From Streptomyces sp. SID13031 (GTDB taxonomy: Bacteria > Actinomycetota > Actinomycetes > Propionibacteriales > Kribbellaceae), in assembly GCF_010548305.1 (NCBI RefSeq), contig NZ_JAAGLV010000003.1:310001-374000 (forward strand): DNA of 64,000 nt, read 5' to 3'. Positions 44,488 through 53,151 of this stretch are shown in pieces. The notes beneath the pieces were generated by a model. That model was not told the origin of the DNA. It made no database searches and saw only the letters and a list, made by a program, of their open reading frames with translations. The stretch's first letter is position 1. Each line of letters begins with the position of its first letter. Both the position numbers and the translations under genes were made by a program.

Positions 44488-46158
44488 TCAGCGGGTGAAG
44501 AGCGCCCCGGTGAGGTTCGTGGTGAGGTTGCGCAGCGAGTCCGGCAGGTACTGCAGGTGCCAGCCGCGCGGACCGCGGTACCAATGGAAGCCCTCGTCTT
44601 CGTCCTGGTCCGAGTCCGTCGCGACCAAGGCGTCGATCCAGCGCTCCGAGCCGCCCAGCACGACGGCGTACGGGAGAGCGCGGGAGCAGAGCTCGGCGTG
44701 CTGGTCGGAGGGCAGCTCGCTGACGTCCATCTCCAGCAGCTCGCCGCGGATGGCGGCAACCTGGCCGAGCACGCGGCCGGCGGCAGGCGCCTTGGCCGGC
44801 ATGTGGCGTCCGATGACCAGCAGGCCGACACCGACCGCGGTGATGGCGATGCCGAGCAGACCCCAGGTCGAGACGAGAGCCAGTACGACGGTCAGCACCA
44901 CGCCGAGCACGGTGACGGCGATACCGATCGTGGCCCACAGCGACCGCGTACGGTCCGGGCGCTCGGTGAACCAGCCGCGCTTCACGACCCCGTCGTACAG
45001 GGCGTCCTGGACCAGGCCGAGGTTCGCACGGACCTGGCGACCGAGCTCGGAGACGAGCACCGAGTCGTTGTCGCCGAAGATCGCGCGGACCAGGACGTTC
45101 TCGTACCGCTGGAGCTCCTCGGCCGGAGCGTTCGGGACCCGGCGCAGTTCCCAGTCGGGACGGGCGAACTCGGTCTCGTGCTCCAGCTCGGTGATCGTGA
45201 GGTGCCCACGGACGGCCAGGTCGATGATCGTGGCAGTGACGTCGACCGGGTCGATCCGCTCGTCGATCAGGGTGCCGACCTCACCGGGCCGCAGGTCGGA
45301 CGGCGGCGTGAAGTCGATCCGGGTGTCCTGGCCGAGGCTGAACAGCGACGCCGGTACGACGCGGCGCGGGTCCACCTGGTCACGACCGCGGAGCCGGTAG
45401 AGGACCAGCAACGCGAGCGCGCCGAGCAGCAGTACCGCGAGTGCCGCGATCAGCTGCGCGGTGTCGGTCGAGAACGCCCGCTTGAACGTCTTGCGGTACT
45501 CGACGATCGAGTTCGCGGCGATCTGGCCCTTCGGGAAGCCGACCGTCATCCGGACCGTGTTGCCCGGCGGCAGGCCCTGCTGCTTGAAGGTCGGACCGGC
45601 CGTCTCGCCGATCTGCGCCAGCGTGCATGGGGTGTTGCTGTCGATCGCACCGGCGAAGCAGGAGACGTGGGTGACCTCGGGGGTGCTGTAGACGATGTTC
45701 GCGTCCTGCACCGTCAGGCCCAGCCCGGTCAGCGGGGAGAACCGCACCTCGGTGCCGTTCAGCGTCTCCGCGACCGCGCCCTTGACCGTGTAGGTGAACT
45801 CGAGCTGGGTGTCACCCTTGAGGTCCGCGACGGCGATCGAGCTGATGTCGCCGGTGGTGGTGAGTTCCTTGTTCTTCTCCGCGCCGCCGGACTTGACCTG
45901 CAGATCCTCGATCTTCTGCACGTGGTCGACGTCGTCGGGCAGGTGCTCACGGGTGACCACGAACCGGGTGAAGGTCCCGGTCACGTTGCTCAGCTTCCAG
46001 GTCTCCACGACCTTCAGCGAACCGTCCCGTTCGACCCGGACCGTACTGTCGAAATTGGTGACCACCGGGTCAGCGGTCGTGGTCGCGCCGGCCGGGACGC
46101 CGGTCAGGGCCAGGAAACCAAGGGCACACAGAGGTACCCCGAGCAGACGTCTACGCAT
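44488..46158 (-). CDS. DUF2207 predicted membrane protein, copy A
   Basis: A 556-residue protein with a signal peptide (ends near GVPAGA-TTT), a ~230-residue extracytoplasmic DUF2207 domain starting VTNFDSTVRVERDGSLKVVETW, a transmembrane helix (LIAALAVLLLGALALLVLY), a cytoplasmic domain, a pair of helices near residues 400-450, and a C-terminal cytoplasmic part ending ALFTR. Function unknown. ATG 46158 (MRRRLLGVPL) begins the signal peptide. It is divergent from a zinc peptidase gene, an arrangement repeated 5 kb downstream. Confidence 0.85.
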   Translation of the reverse strand: MRRRLLGVPLCALGFLALTGVPAGATTTADPVVTNFDSTVRVERDGSLKVVETWKLSNVTGTFTRFVVTREHLPDDVDHVQKIEDLQVKSGGAEKNKELTTTGDISSIAVADLKGDTQLEFTYTVKGAVAETLNGTEVRFSPLTGLGLTVQDANIVYSTPEVTHVSCFAGAIDSNTPCTLAQIGETAGPTFKQQGLPPGNTVRMTVGFPKGQIAANSIVEYRKTFKRAFSTDTAQLIAALAVLLLGALALLVLYRLRGRDQVDPRRVVPASLFSLGQDTRIDFTPPSDLRPGEVGTLIDERIDPVDVTATIIDLAVRGHLTITELEHETEFARPDWELRRVPNAPAEELQRYENVLVRAIFGDNDSVLVSELGRQVRANLGLVQDALYDGVVKRGWFTERPDRTRSLWATIGIAVTVLGVVLTVVLALVSTWGLLGIAITAVGVGLLVIGRHMPAKAPAAGRVLGQVAAIRGELLEMDVSELPSDQHAELCSRALPYAVVLGGSERWIDALVATDSDQDEDEGFHWYRGPRGWHLQYLPDSLRNLTTNLTGALFTR

Positions 46159-46489
46159 CGCCCAATCACACCGTATCGAGAGGGTCAGTCGGAATCGGCC
46201 CATTGACCCGGGCCCCTGCCCTGCGGCCGGGCGGCCGGGGCAGGTGGAACTCACTCGTTGCAGACCGCACCATACCGCGACTCATGCCGCCCGCAACGAC
46301 GCAAGATCTTCCTCCCCAGAGGAGTAGACCAGTACCCCGAGCCGGAGCCGAGCGACCTCTTCACCGCGTCCCCGGCGGAAGTGTCGTAGAGAACTCCACA
46401 GACTCGGAATGGAGACGGATCGCGGTATTGGTGGTTAGCCTGTTGCCCCGGATCACGCACTGTGTGTCCCGGGGGGATGAGGGACGACC
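46159..46489. other. Divergent intergenic region, DUF2207 copy A / zinc peptidase
   Basis: 331 bases without a supported gene. It contains a GC-rich potential stem (CCTGCCC and GGGCAGG around 46213-46243) and, at the right end, a purine-rich ribosome-binding site for the GTG at 46490. No clear promoter hexamers were assigned. Confidence 0.4.
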
Positions 46490-47617
46490 GTGTCTGACCA
46501 GGAATGGAGCGAGCCACCAGGGCCGCATCAGCCGCCGGCCGCGTTGCCCGACGGCTCCATACCGTTGTATGGCAGCTACCCGCCGCCAGGTACGCCGGGC
46601 GACGGTCTGGCACAGCCGCCGGTGGGCTGGGGGCCCGAGTTCGGCGGCGATCACCTTCAGGGCGGCTGGCACTTCCGGCGTGGGGGGCCACAGCCGCGAA
46701 GACGCCAGACCGGGCTGCTCTTCAGCCTGCTGCTGCTCGGGGGCGTGGCAGCGCTCGTGGTGACCGTCGCTCTCGCACTCCGCGAGAGCGACTCGTCTGC
46801 CGCCGCCCCTGAGCCCGGCGTGGGCCAGGCCACACCTCTCGGTACGCCGGACGACGGCAACGCCGGTACTCCGCAGTCACAGGCTGCGACGAGGACGGTG
46901 ACAGCCGATGCTCTCTATGCCACCGGGCCCCAGGCCAGCGTCGGCTGCCGGGAGGCGCGGGTCCCGTTGTCCAAGCAGGCGAACGTACAGGTGTATTACT
47001 CCAACCTGGTCGCCTGCATGGGCAAGGGGTGGGCGCCGAAGGTCCAGGCGGCCAAGGACACCTTCACGCCGCCGCGGCTGGTCCTCTGGAGTGGTGTGAT
47101 CCAGTCGCCGTGTGCAGGGGGCTCGTCGGTGTCGTTCTACTGTGGGGCGAGCCAGACGCTCTACCTGAAGTACACGGATGACATCAAGCTCTGGAGTCGC
47201 TCGCCGGACGCCGCGAACCGGGCGTTCGCGCGGATGTGGGCGACGTACACGGCTGGGCACGAGTACGCCCACCACCTGCAGCAGCTCACCGGGATCCTGC
47301 CGGCCGCGCGGCAGCTCCAGTACGACGCTCGAGACCAGGACGCGCGGCTGGAACTGAGCCGACGGCTCGAACTCCAGGCATCCTGTCTGAGTGCAGTCTT
47401 CACCGGCGCCAACCAAAGCAGTTACGGAATCACCGGGCTGGACCTGACGATCTACCACAATTACGTCCAGGCTCAGACCGGCGATGAGAACAACCGCGGC
47501 GGGCCGCGGGACCACGGCGCCCGGGCCAATCATCTTTACTGGACCGGACGCGGTTTCACCACGCTCGACAGCGTCAGCTGCAACACGTTCACGGCTGCGG
47601 CCGGCAAGGTTTCGTGA
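46490..47617 (+). CDS. Membrane-anchored neutral zinc metallopeptidase with HEYAHH
   Basis: A 375-residue paralogue. The N-terminus is cytoplasmic and Pro/Gly-rich (residues 1-70), then RRRQ and a transmembrane helix (about 75-97), a flexible linker, and the catalytic domain outside. The zinc motif is HEYAHH (257-262) instead of HEYGHH, and SRRLELQASC replaces RRRELQASC; zinc ligands are kept. Cysteines near 153, 176, 208 and 218 match those of the paralogues. It is 9 bases upstream of the next zinc peptidase gene, so the two form an operon. Confidence 0.82.
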   Translation: MSDQEWSEPPGPHQPPAALPDGSIPLYGSYPPPGTPGDGLAQPPVGWGPEFGGDHLQGGWHFRRGGPQPRRRQTGLLFSLLLLGGVAALVVTVALALRESDSSAAAPEPGVGQATPLGTPDDGNAGTPQSQAATRTVTADALYATGPQASVGCREARVPLSKQANVQVYYSNLVACMGKGWAPKVQAAKDTFTPPRLVLWSGVIQSPCAGGSSVSFYCGASQTLYLKYTDDIKLWSRSPDAANRAFARMWATYTAGHEYAHHLQQLTGILPAARQLQYDARDQDARLELSRRLELQASCLSAVFTGANQSSYGITGLDLTIYHNYVQAQTGDENNRGGPRDHGARANHLYWTGRGFTTLDSVSCNTFTAAAGKVS

Positions 47618-47626
47618 GGAGTATCG

Positions 47627-49243
47627 ATGTCGGACCACTGGAATCCACCCCCTGGGCGGAACCCCGACGAGCCGGAGCCGGAGGGCGAGCAGCCCACCGA
47701 GCCGGCTGAGGGGTCTGCGCGCGGGGATGGCCAGTCGCCCTTGTGGTGGACCGAGTCCGCCGAGAAGCAGAAGGAGTACCTGCAGCCTCCTCCTCCCGGC
47801 GAGCAAACCCCACTGGTAGGCCCACCCGGCCAACCCAACCTCAGCTGGAACCTCCCCCCGTACTCCCAACCAGGCACCAAGCCCCGCCCTCCCGCCGGCA
47901 ACCCCGGCCCTGGTCAGAACAGGCCCAGCCAGCCACCCCCAGAGCGAGCAAGTGACCCCCGCTCCGGCGCAGGCCAAGGTGGGACAGGCCAACCGGCCAC
48001 CGGGTCTGGCGGAGCCGGCCAAGCTGGCGCAGGGGGTCGCCGTGCGCGGCACGCGGGTCCGCCGCCGACGGGTCGCGGCGCACAGCGTCCCGGTGGCCAG
48101 CCCGGCGCCTCATCGGCACCACCTGCGGGCGGTGCGGGAGTACCAGCTGGTGAAGCCGGTTCCTGGTCCATGGGTAGCGGCGATGGTTGGCAGACCGGGC
48201 CTGCGCCTGCAGCGGGTGAGTTCCAGGGGTTGGGGCAGCCAGTGCCGCAGCCGCAGACCTGGCAGTACCCGCCGATTCCGATTCCGCAGCCGCCTGGTCC
48301 GGGCCGGCGGCGGAAGCCTCGGCAGGTGTCCAAGGGGTTGTTGATCGTGCTCGTCGTGCTCGCCGTGCTGGTGGTCGGCTCGGGCGTCACCCTCGCCCTG
48401 CGGAACACCGGTGGCGACAAGGTCCCCGCCGCGAGCGACACACCCACCACAGCGCCTTCGGAGACGCCCTCGCAGACCCCGTCGGCCACGCCGTCGGAGT
48501 CGAGCACTCCGGGAGCGCCGCCGTCCGTCGACGAGATCGTCACCACCAGCAGGCTCTACACGGTCGGCGTCCTCAGCCCCACGCAGTGCCTGGAGCCGAA
48601 GGCGATCCCGACCACCATCACCGGCACCAAGGCGTACTACGGCCTGATCCTGCCGTGCCTGAACCGCACCTGGTGGCTGGCGATGAAAAAGGCGAGCCTG
48701 CCGTACCGCGCGCCGAAGCTGGTCGTGTTCACCGGCCCGATGAAAACCATCTGCGGCGCCGAGAAGGGCAACCGCGCCTTCTACTGCGGCACCAACGAGA
48801 CCATCTACATGCCGTACGCGCTCGGAGCCGCCTACTACGCGCGCAACCCGATCTCCGGCCGGGTGTGGATGATGAACACGCTCGCCCACGAGTACGGGCA
48901 CCACGTGCAGAAGCTGTCCGGCATCTACGCCGCCTCGCTCTCCCGGCAGATCAACGCCGCCACCCCGGCCGATCAGCTGACGGAGAGCCGTCGCCGCGAG
49001 CTCCAGGCATCCTGCTTCGGCTCGGCCTACCTCGGCGCAGCAGGCCCGTACATCCCGCTCCGCGGCCCGTTGCTCACCACCTGGACCCAGCTGGTCGCCA
49101 ACACCGGCGACGAGTTCTCCCGTCCGCGGGTCCACGACCACGGCAACCGGGCGAACCACAGCCGCTGGTCGCTGGCCGGCTTCAACACCAAGAGCCCGAA
49201 CGTGTGCAACACCTTCGTCGCCTCGCGGCTCCGCACCAACTGA
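47627..49243 (+). CDS. Membrane-anchored neutral zinc metallopeptidase, Pro-rich long form
   Basis: A 538-residue paralogue. The first ~230 residues are cytoplasmic, disordered and rich in Pro, Gly and Gln. One helix (237-259) is followed by a Thr/Ser/Pro stalk (TPSETPSQTPSATPSES) and the catalytic domain with HEYGHH at 421-426 and ESRRRELQASC. The long proline-rich cytosolic arm could be an interaction or scaffold region. A type II membrane enzyme acting in the cell envelope; substrate unknown. Confidence 0.84.
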   Translation: MSDHWNPPPGRNPDEPEPEGEQPTEPAEGSARGDGQSPLWWTESAEKQKEYLQPPPPGEQTPLVGPPGQPNLSWNLPPYSQPGTKPRPPAGNPGPGQNRPSQPPPERASDPRSGAGQGGTGQPATGSGGAGQAGAGGRRARHAGPPPTGRGAQRPGGQPGASSAPPAGGAGVPAGEAGSWSMGSGDGWQTGPAPAAGEFQGLGQPVPQPQTWQYPPIPIPQPPGPGRRRKPRQVSKGLLIVLVVLAVLVVGSGVTLALRNTGGDKVPAASDTPTTAPSETPSQTPSATPSESSTPGAPPSVDEIVTTSRLYTVGVLSPTQCLEPKAIPTTITGTKAYYGLILPCLNRTWWLAMKKASLPYRAPKLVVFTGPMKTICGAEKGNRAFYCGTNETIYMPYALGAAYYARNPISGRVWMMNTLAHEYGHHVQKLSGIYAASLSRQINAATPADQLTESRRRELQASCFGSAYLGAAGPYIPLRGPLLTTWTQLVANTGDEFSRPRVHDHGNRANHSRWSLAGFNTKSPNVCNTFVASRLRTN

Positions 49244-49251
49244 GTACGAGA

Positions 49252-49294
49252 AAAGGCCCGGGAACCCCTGTAGTACAAGGGTTTCCGGGCCTTT
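49252..49294. terminator. Bidirectional terminator
   Basis: A 16-bp stem with one wobble, AAAGGCCCGGGAACCC (49252-49267) with GGGTTTCCGGGCCTTT (49279-49294), between the convergent peptidase and DUF2207 copy B genes. Confidence 0.88.
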
Positions 49295-49306
49295 GGCTGT
49301 GGCAGC

Positions 49307-50992
49307 TCAGAACAACCGGCGGGCCGACGACAGGTGGCCACCGAAGGCGGTGATGAAGTTCGACAGCGACTCGCCGATGTCGGACAGGTGCCAGTTCTCC
49401 GGACCTGAGTACCAGCCGATGCCCGCGTCCGGGTCGTCGTCGTCATCCGTGGCCGCGATCTCCAGCGCCCACTTCTCCGTCAGCCCCAGTACGGCGGCGT
49501 ACGGCAGGCAGCGGGACGCGAACTCGAGCCGGTGACTCTGGGGCAGATCCGCCGACGTCTCGTCGGTCAGGTACCGCTGGAGGCCGGCGACTCGACCCAG
49601 TACTGCCGCACCGCGGGCCGTGCGAGCCGGAGCAATCTGCCCGGCCAGCGTCAGTACCAACCCGGCGAGCATGACCGCGAACCCGACCAGCCCGAACTTG
49701 GTCACGATCGCAAGCACGATCGTCAGCACCACGCCGGCACCCAGCAGGACTAGACCAGCTGTCGTCCAGCGGTTGCGCACCGCGTCGGGCCGGCTCGCGA
49801 ACCAGCCCTGCGTGACCACGTCGGCGTACAGCTGCTCGCGGACCAGGTTGAGTCGCGACCGCAGCCCGTGTCCGAGCGCGGACACCTGAACGGTCTCCCC
49901 GTCGGCGAACACCGCGTCCAGCAAGGCCTTCTCGTACAGCAGCAGCTCCGGGCCGCCCGCGTTCAGCCGGCGCAACTCCCAGTCCAGCCGGCCGAAGTGG
50001 GTCTCGCGCGGCAGCTCCACGATCGTCAAGTAGTTGCGCACGGCAAGGTCCAGCAGCGTCGCGGTGATGTCGACGACGTCGGCGACCTCGTCCACCACGG
50101 TGCCGACCTGGCCCGGCCGGATCCCGTCCGGCGCCGCGAACTGCGGCCCGTCGGCGCCGTCCAGCACCGGCCGCTCGGGCGCACCCGGGCCGACCTTGCC
50201 CGCGTCCCGGCCGCGGAGGAACCACAGCGCCGCGGCACCGAGGACGCCGAGGCCGAGCAGCAGCACGCTCAGCCCGACCGTCGAGGAGTCGACCGTGAAC
50301 GCGTTGCCCAGGCTCCAACGGGTCTTGAACTCCGCGTTGGGTTTGACCGTCGCCTGGTCGCTCAGCCCGGTCAGGAAGGTCAGCCGGCCACCCGCCGGTA
50401 CGCCGTTCTGCTCGATCTCCAGCGCCGCCGACTCGGCCAGCTGCGAGGTGGTACAGGGCATGCTCGAGCCGACCCGGCCGGCGATGCAGGTCACCCAGGT
50501 CGCGAACGGCACAGTCACCGACACCGAGGCCTTCGGGATGCCGACGCCGAAGCCCTGGACGATCGGCCAGCTCACCTCGCGACCCTCGATCGAGTCGGCG
50601 ACGACGTTGCCGACCTCGTAGCTGTAGACGATCTTGGCCGGGCCGGACACCTTGAGGCTGAGCCGGCGGCCGTTCTCGATGCTCTTGTCCTCGAAGTTCT
50701 GCGCGGGCTGCCCGTTCACCGTGGCCGACACATTGCGGATCTCGTAGGTGCGATCCTCGTTCGCGTCCGACCGGACCCGGGTGGTCAGGGTCCGCGCGAA
50801 GGTGTCGCCGCCGGCGGTCAGATCGACCGTCTCCTTGACCCGGAGGACCCCGTCACCGGTCAGCGACGCCTCGGCGGCGTACGCAGTGATCTGGTCGTCC
50901 GCGGCCTGCGCAGGCAACGTGCCGAGGGCAACCAAGGGGACCGTCGCAGACACGAGCAGGGCGGCCGGCAACAGGCGGCTCTTCAGTGACAT
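49307..50992 (-). CDS. DUF2207 predicted membrane protein, copy B
   Basis: A 561-residue paralogue of the protein encoded at 44488-46158, with the same plan: signal peptide (ends near LPAQA-ADD), DUF2207 domain (ITAYAAEASLTGDGVLRVKETV), a helix (VGLSVLLLGLGVLGAAALWFL), a cytoplasmic segment, a helix pair (VLLGAGVVLTIVLAIV; LVGFAVMLAGLVLTLAG) and the C-terminal WYSGPENWHLSDIGESL. The start is ATG 50992 at the signal peptide. Divergent from a zinc peptidase gene with only 67 bases between them, so they may share control. Function unknown. Confidence 0.85.
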   Translation of the reverse strand: MSLKSRLLPAALLVSATVPLVALGTLPAQAADDQITAYAAEASLTGDGVLRVKETVDLTAGGDTFARTLTTRVRSDANEDRTYEIRNVSATVNGQPAQNFEDKSIENGRRLSLKVSGPAKIVYSYEVGNVVADSIEGREVSWPIVQGFGVGIPKASVSVTVPFATWVTCIAGRVGSSMPCTTSQLAESAALEIEQNGVPAGGRLTFLTGLSDQATVKPNAEFKTRWSLGNAFTVDSSTVGLSVLLLGLGVLGAAALWFLRGRDAGKVGPGAPERPVLDGADGPQFAAPDGIRPGQVGTVVDEVADVVDITATLLDLAVRNYLTIVELPRETHFGRLDWELRRLNAGGPELLLYEKALLDAVFADGETVQVSALGHGLRSRLNLVREQLYADVVTQGWFASRPDAVRNRWTTAGLVLLGAGVVLTIVLAIVTKFGLVGFAVMLAGLVLTLAGQIAPARTARGAAVLGRVAGLQRYLTDETSADLPQSHRLEFASRCLPYAAVLGLTEKWALEIAATDDDDDPDAGIGWYSGPENWHLSDIGESLSNFITAFGGHLSSARRLF

Positions 50993-51059
50993 GGGTCGAG
51001 AGTAGTCTCGTGGCGGTTCGTCCAGCGAACCCCACATCGAGCTGAAAGGCCGACTACAC

Positions 51060-52190
51060 GTGAGCAACCCGTACGGGTACGACGGCCGCCCCCAGGACCG
51101 CGTGGCACCGCCTCCTGGCGTGCTGCCGCCGCCTCAACAGGGCCAGTGGCCGCCGGCTCAGTACGGGCAGCAGGTGCCGCCGCAGTACGGGGGTCAGCAG
51201 CCGCAGTACCAGGGGCAGTGGGGGCAGCAGCAGTACTACGGTCCTGGTGGGCCGACCCAGTTCAACGGCTTCCAGCCACCACGGCGGCGGGGTGGCGCGA
51301 TCCGGCTGGTACTGCTCGGGTTCTTCACCGTCGCGTTCCTAGGGATCGCGTTGAGTGTCGTCGGCGTGATGCTGGCCGGTGGCAACTCATCTACTGCGGA
51401 GGGCGCTGACCCGCAGGTGAAGGGCGGGCCTGCGGTAGTACCGACTCCTACTCGCAACGCACCCAAGGGGTCTGCCGAGGACTACCTGCTGAACGCTCCG
51501 ATCTACCAGGCCGGTGGTCTGGGTGAGCTGAACTGCCCGGCCGAGAACCTCGGCGACGGCAGCCTCGCGTCGCAGAAGGTCTACTACGAGAAGCTCTTCA
51601 AGTGTTTGAACGACGCCTGGCGCCCGGCCTTCGAGAAGATCGGCAAGACGGAGCCCGACCCCGGGCTGGTCGTCTTCGATCAGCCCATCCACTCGCCGTG
51701 CGGCGACTTCGCGCCGCTGTCCGGGCGGGTGCTGGCGTTCTACTGCTTCGGCAACCACGTGATGTACACCGACGTGAAGCAGATGAACAAGGCGTTCGGC
51801 CCGAAGCAGGACCTGGCGTACCTGATGACGATCGCGCACGAGTACGGCCACCACGTGCAGAGCGTGTCCGACCTCTTCTACGCGCGCTCCGCCTACCTGC
51901 AGGAACACCCGGACCAGAAGCTGGACAGCTCCCGCCGCAACGAACTCCAGGCCTCCTGCTTCGCCGGCGTCTTCAGCCGCGCGATAGAGAAGTCCTACCC
52001 CTTCACCTCCCGCCTGAAAGAATTCGAGTTCCAGGCCAGCAACAGCTTCGGCGAAACCCCCAACACCCCCGAATCCGAAAGAACCCACGGCCTCGCCACC
52101 AGCCAAGGCTTCTGGATAGTCAACGGCCTCAACATCGGCGAAACCAAAGCCTGCAACACCTACGCCGCCTCCAAAGACCAAGTGAAATAG
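51060..52190 (+). CDS. Membrane-anchored neutral zinc metallopeptidase, Gln/Pro-rich
   Basis: A 376-residue paralogue. The cytoplasmic N-terminus is rich in Gln, Pro, Tyr and Gly (QQVPPQYGGQQPQYQ), with a helix near 80-106, then the catalytic domain with HEYGHH (260-265) and SRRNELQASC. GTG 51060 is the start. The last third switches to C-rich synonymous codons. Paired divergently with DUF2207 copy B. Confidence 0.84.
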   Translation: MSNPYGYDGRPQDRVAPPPGVLPPPQQGQWPPAQYGQQVPPQYGGQQPQYQGQWGQQQYYGPGGPTQFNGFQPPRRRGGAIRLVLLGFFTVAFLGIALSVVGVMLAGGNSSTAEGADPQVKGGPAVVPTPTRNAPKGSAEDYLLNAPIYQAGGLGELNCPAENLGDGSLASQKVYYEKLFKCLNDAWRPAFEKIGKTEPDPGLVVFDQPIHSPCGDFAPLSGRVLAFYCFGNHVMYTDVKQMNKAFGPKQDLAYLMTIAHEYGHHVQSVSDLFYARSAYLQEHPDQKLDSSRRNELQASCFAGVFSRAIEKSYPFTSRLKEFEFQASNSFGETPNTPESERTHGLATSQGFWIVNGLNIGETKACNTYAASKDQVK

Positions 52191-52344
52191 CCGCGCAGGA
52201 AACTCCCCCACGCCCCTCCCCCCACCCATCACGCACTCCTTCGTCACGTGGGCGCCGTGGCCCGCCTAGCCCCGAGCACGACCGCGTTGCCGGTGCTCCA
52301 CATCGAAGCCGTAATTTGGCGCGCGGACCGCGAAAGCGTTGGCG

Positions 52345-52385
52345 GATGCAGCAAAACTAAAGCCTGATGCTAGTATTGCTGCATC
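52345..52385. promoter_or_regulatory. abiE promoter with AbiEi-type inverted repeat
   Basis: GATGCAGCAAAACTA (52345-52359) and TAGTATTGCTGCATC (52371-52385) are inverted with 14 of 15 positions paired. The right arm contains TAGTAT, a likely -10, and the GTG start is 17 bases further on. In studied AbiE systems the antitoxin AbiEi binds such repeats and represses its own promoter. Confidence 0.7.
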
Positions 52386-52401
52386 GGTCGAGAGGTGTGC
52401 T

Positions 52402-53151
52402 GTGGTTCATCAGATTGCGGTCGCGGAGCTTGCTGCTGAGCAATGGGGGCTTCTGACCGCCGCGCAGGCGGCTGAGCATGGGGTGTCCAACCAGGTGCTT
52501 GCCCACTTCTATCGCGCCGGAGCACTGGAGCGGCTTGCTCATGGGATCTACCGCTTGGCCGGCGCCCCGGGCGATGAGCTCGACGAACTCCGTGGAGCCT
52601 GGCTGGGCCTCGCGCCGAAGCTGACAGCGAACGATCGGCTCCGCCATCCCGATGCGGTCGTCTCCTTCCGCTCGGCTGCCCGTGTCCATGAGCTCGGGGA
52701 CCTGGAGGCGGACCGGCATGAGTTCACGGTCGACCGGCGTCGCACCTCGCGCCGGACCGATATCCGATTTCATCGTGGCCCCCTTGCCGACCGGGACTGG
52801 CGGCCGGTCAACGGTCTGCCGACGACCACCATCACCAAGACGATCGCGGACCTGGCCTCGGTGAACACCGACGGCGGCCATCTGGCCGGGGTCGTCCGGG
52901 ACGCGATCACGGCGAAGGGCATCGATGCCGACCTGATCGCCGAGGTACTTCGGCCGTACGCGCACCGGTACAGCGTCAAGCTCGGCGACGGGACAGGTCT
53001 GGTCGCGAGATTCCTCGAAGAGGCCGGCATTCCGAAGGCAACTCGCCAAGCCGTTGACCTCATCGCCAGGGATGGTGCCGGTCGAATGATGTACATCGAG
53101 GCCAAGACCCATGCTGAGACGGCCCACTCGACAGCCGGGGATCACCAGTGA
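52402..53151 (+). CDS. abiEi: AbiEi-family antitoxin and transcriptional autorepressor
   Basis: A 249-residue protein. The N-terminal winged helix (AELAAEQWGLLTAAQAAEHGVSNQVLAHFYRAGALERLAHGIYRLA) is the AbiEi DNA-binding domain; the remainder (VVSFRSAARVHELGD, TTTITKTIADLA) is the antitoxin domain. In type IV systems AbiEi counteracts AbiEii without direct binding and represses the operon. GTG 52402 with GAGAGG upstream is preferred; a longer in-frame start at 52339 would run through the inverted repeat. It overlaps the toxin gene by 4 bases. Confidence 0.88.
   Translation: MVHQIAVAELAAEQWGLLTAAQAAEHGVSNQVLAHFYRAGALERLAHGIYRLAGAPGDELDELRGAWLGLAPKLTANDRLRHPDAVVSFRSAARVHELGDLEADRHEFTVDRRRTSRRTDIRFHRGPLADRDWRPVNGLPTTTITKTIADLASVNTDGGHLAGVVRDAITAKGIDADLIAEVLRPYAHRYSVKLGDGTGLVARFLEEAGIPKATRQAVDLIARDGAGRMMYIEAKTHAETAHSTAGDHQ

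Noticed and set aside
44329..46206. Plus-strand open frame of 625 codons
   Set aside because: Antisense to DUF2207 copy A, low complexity, no ribosome-binding site.
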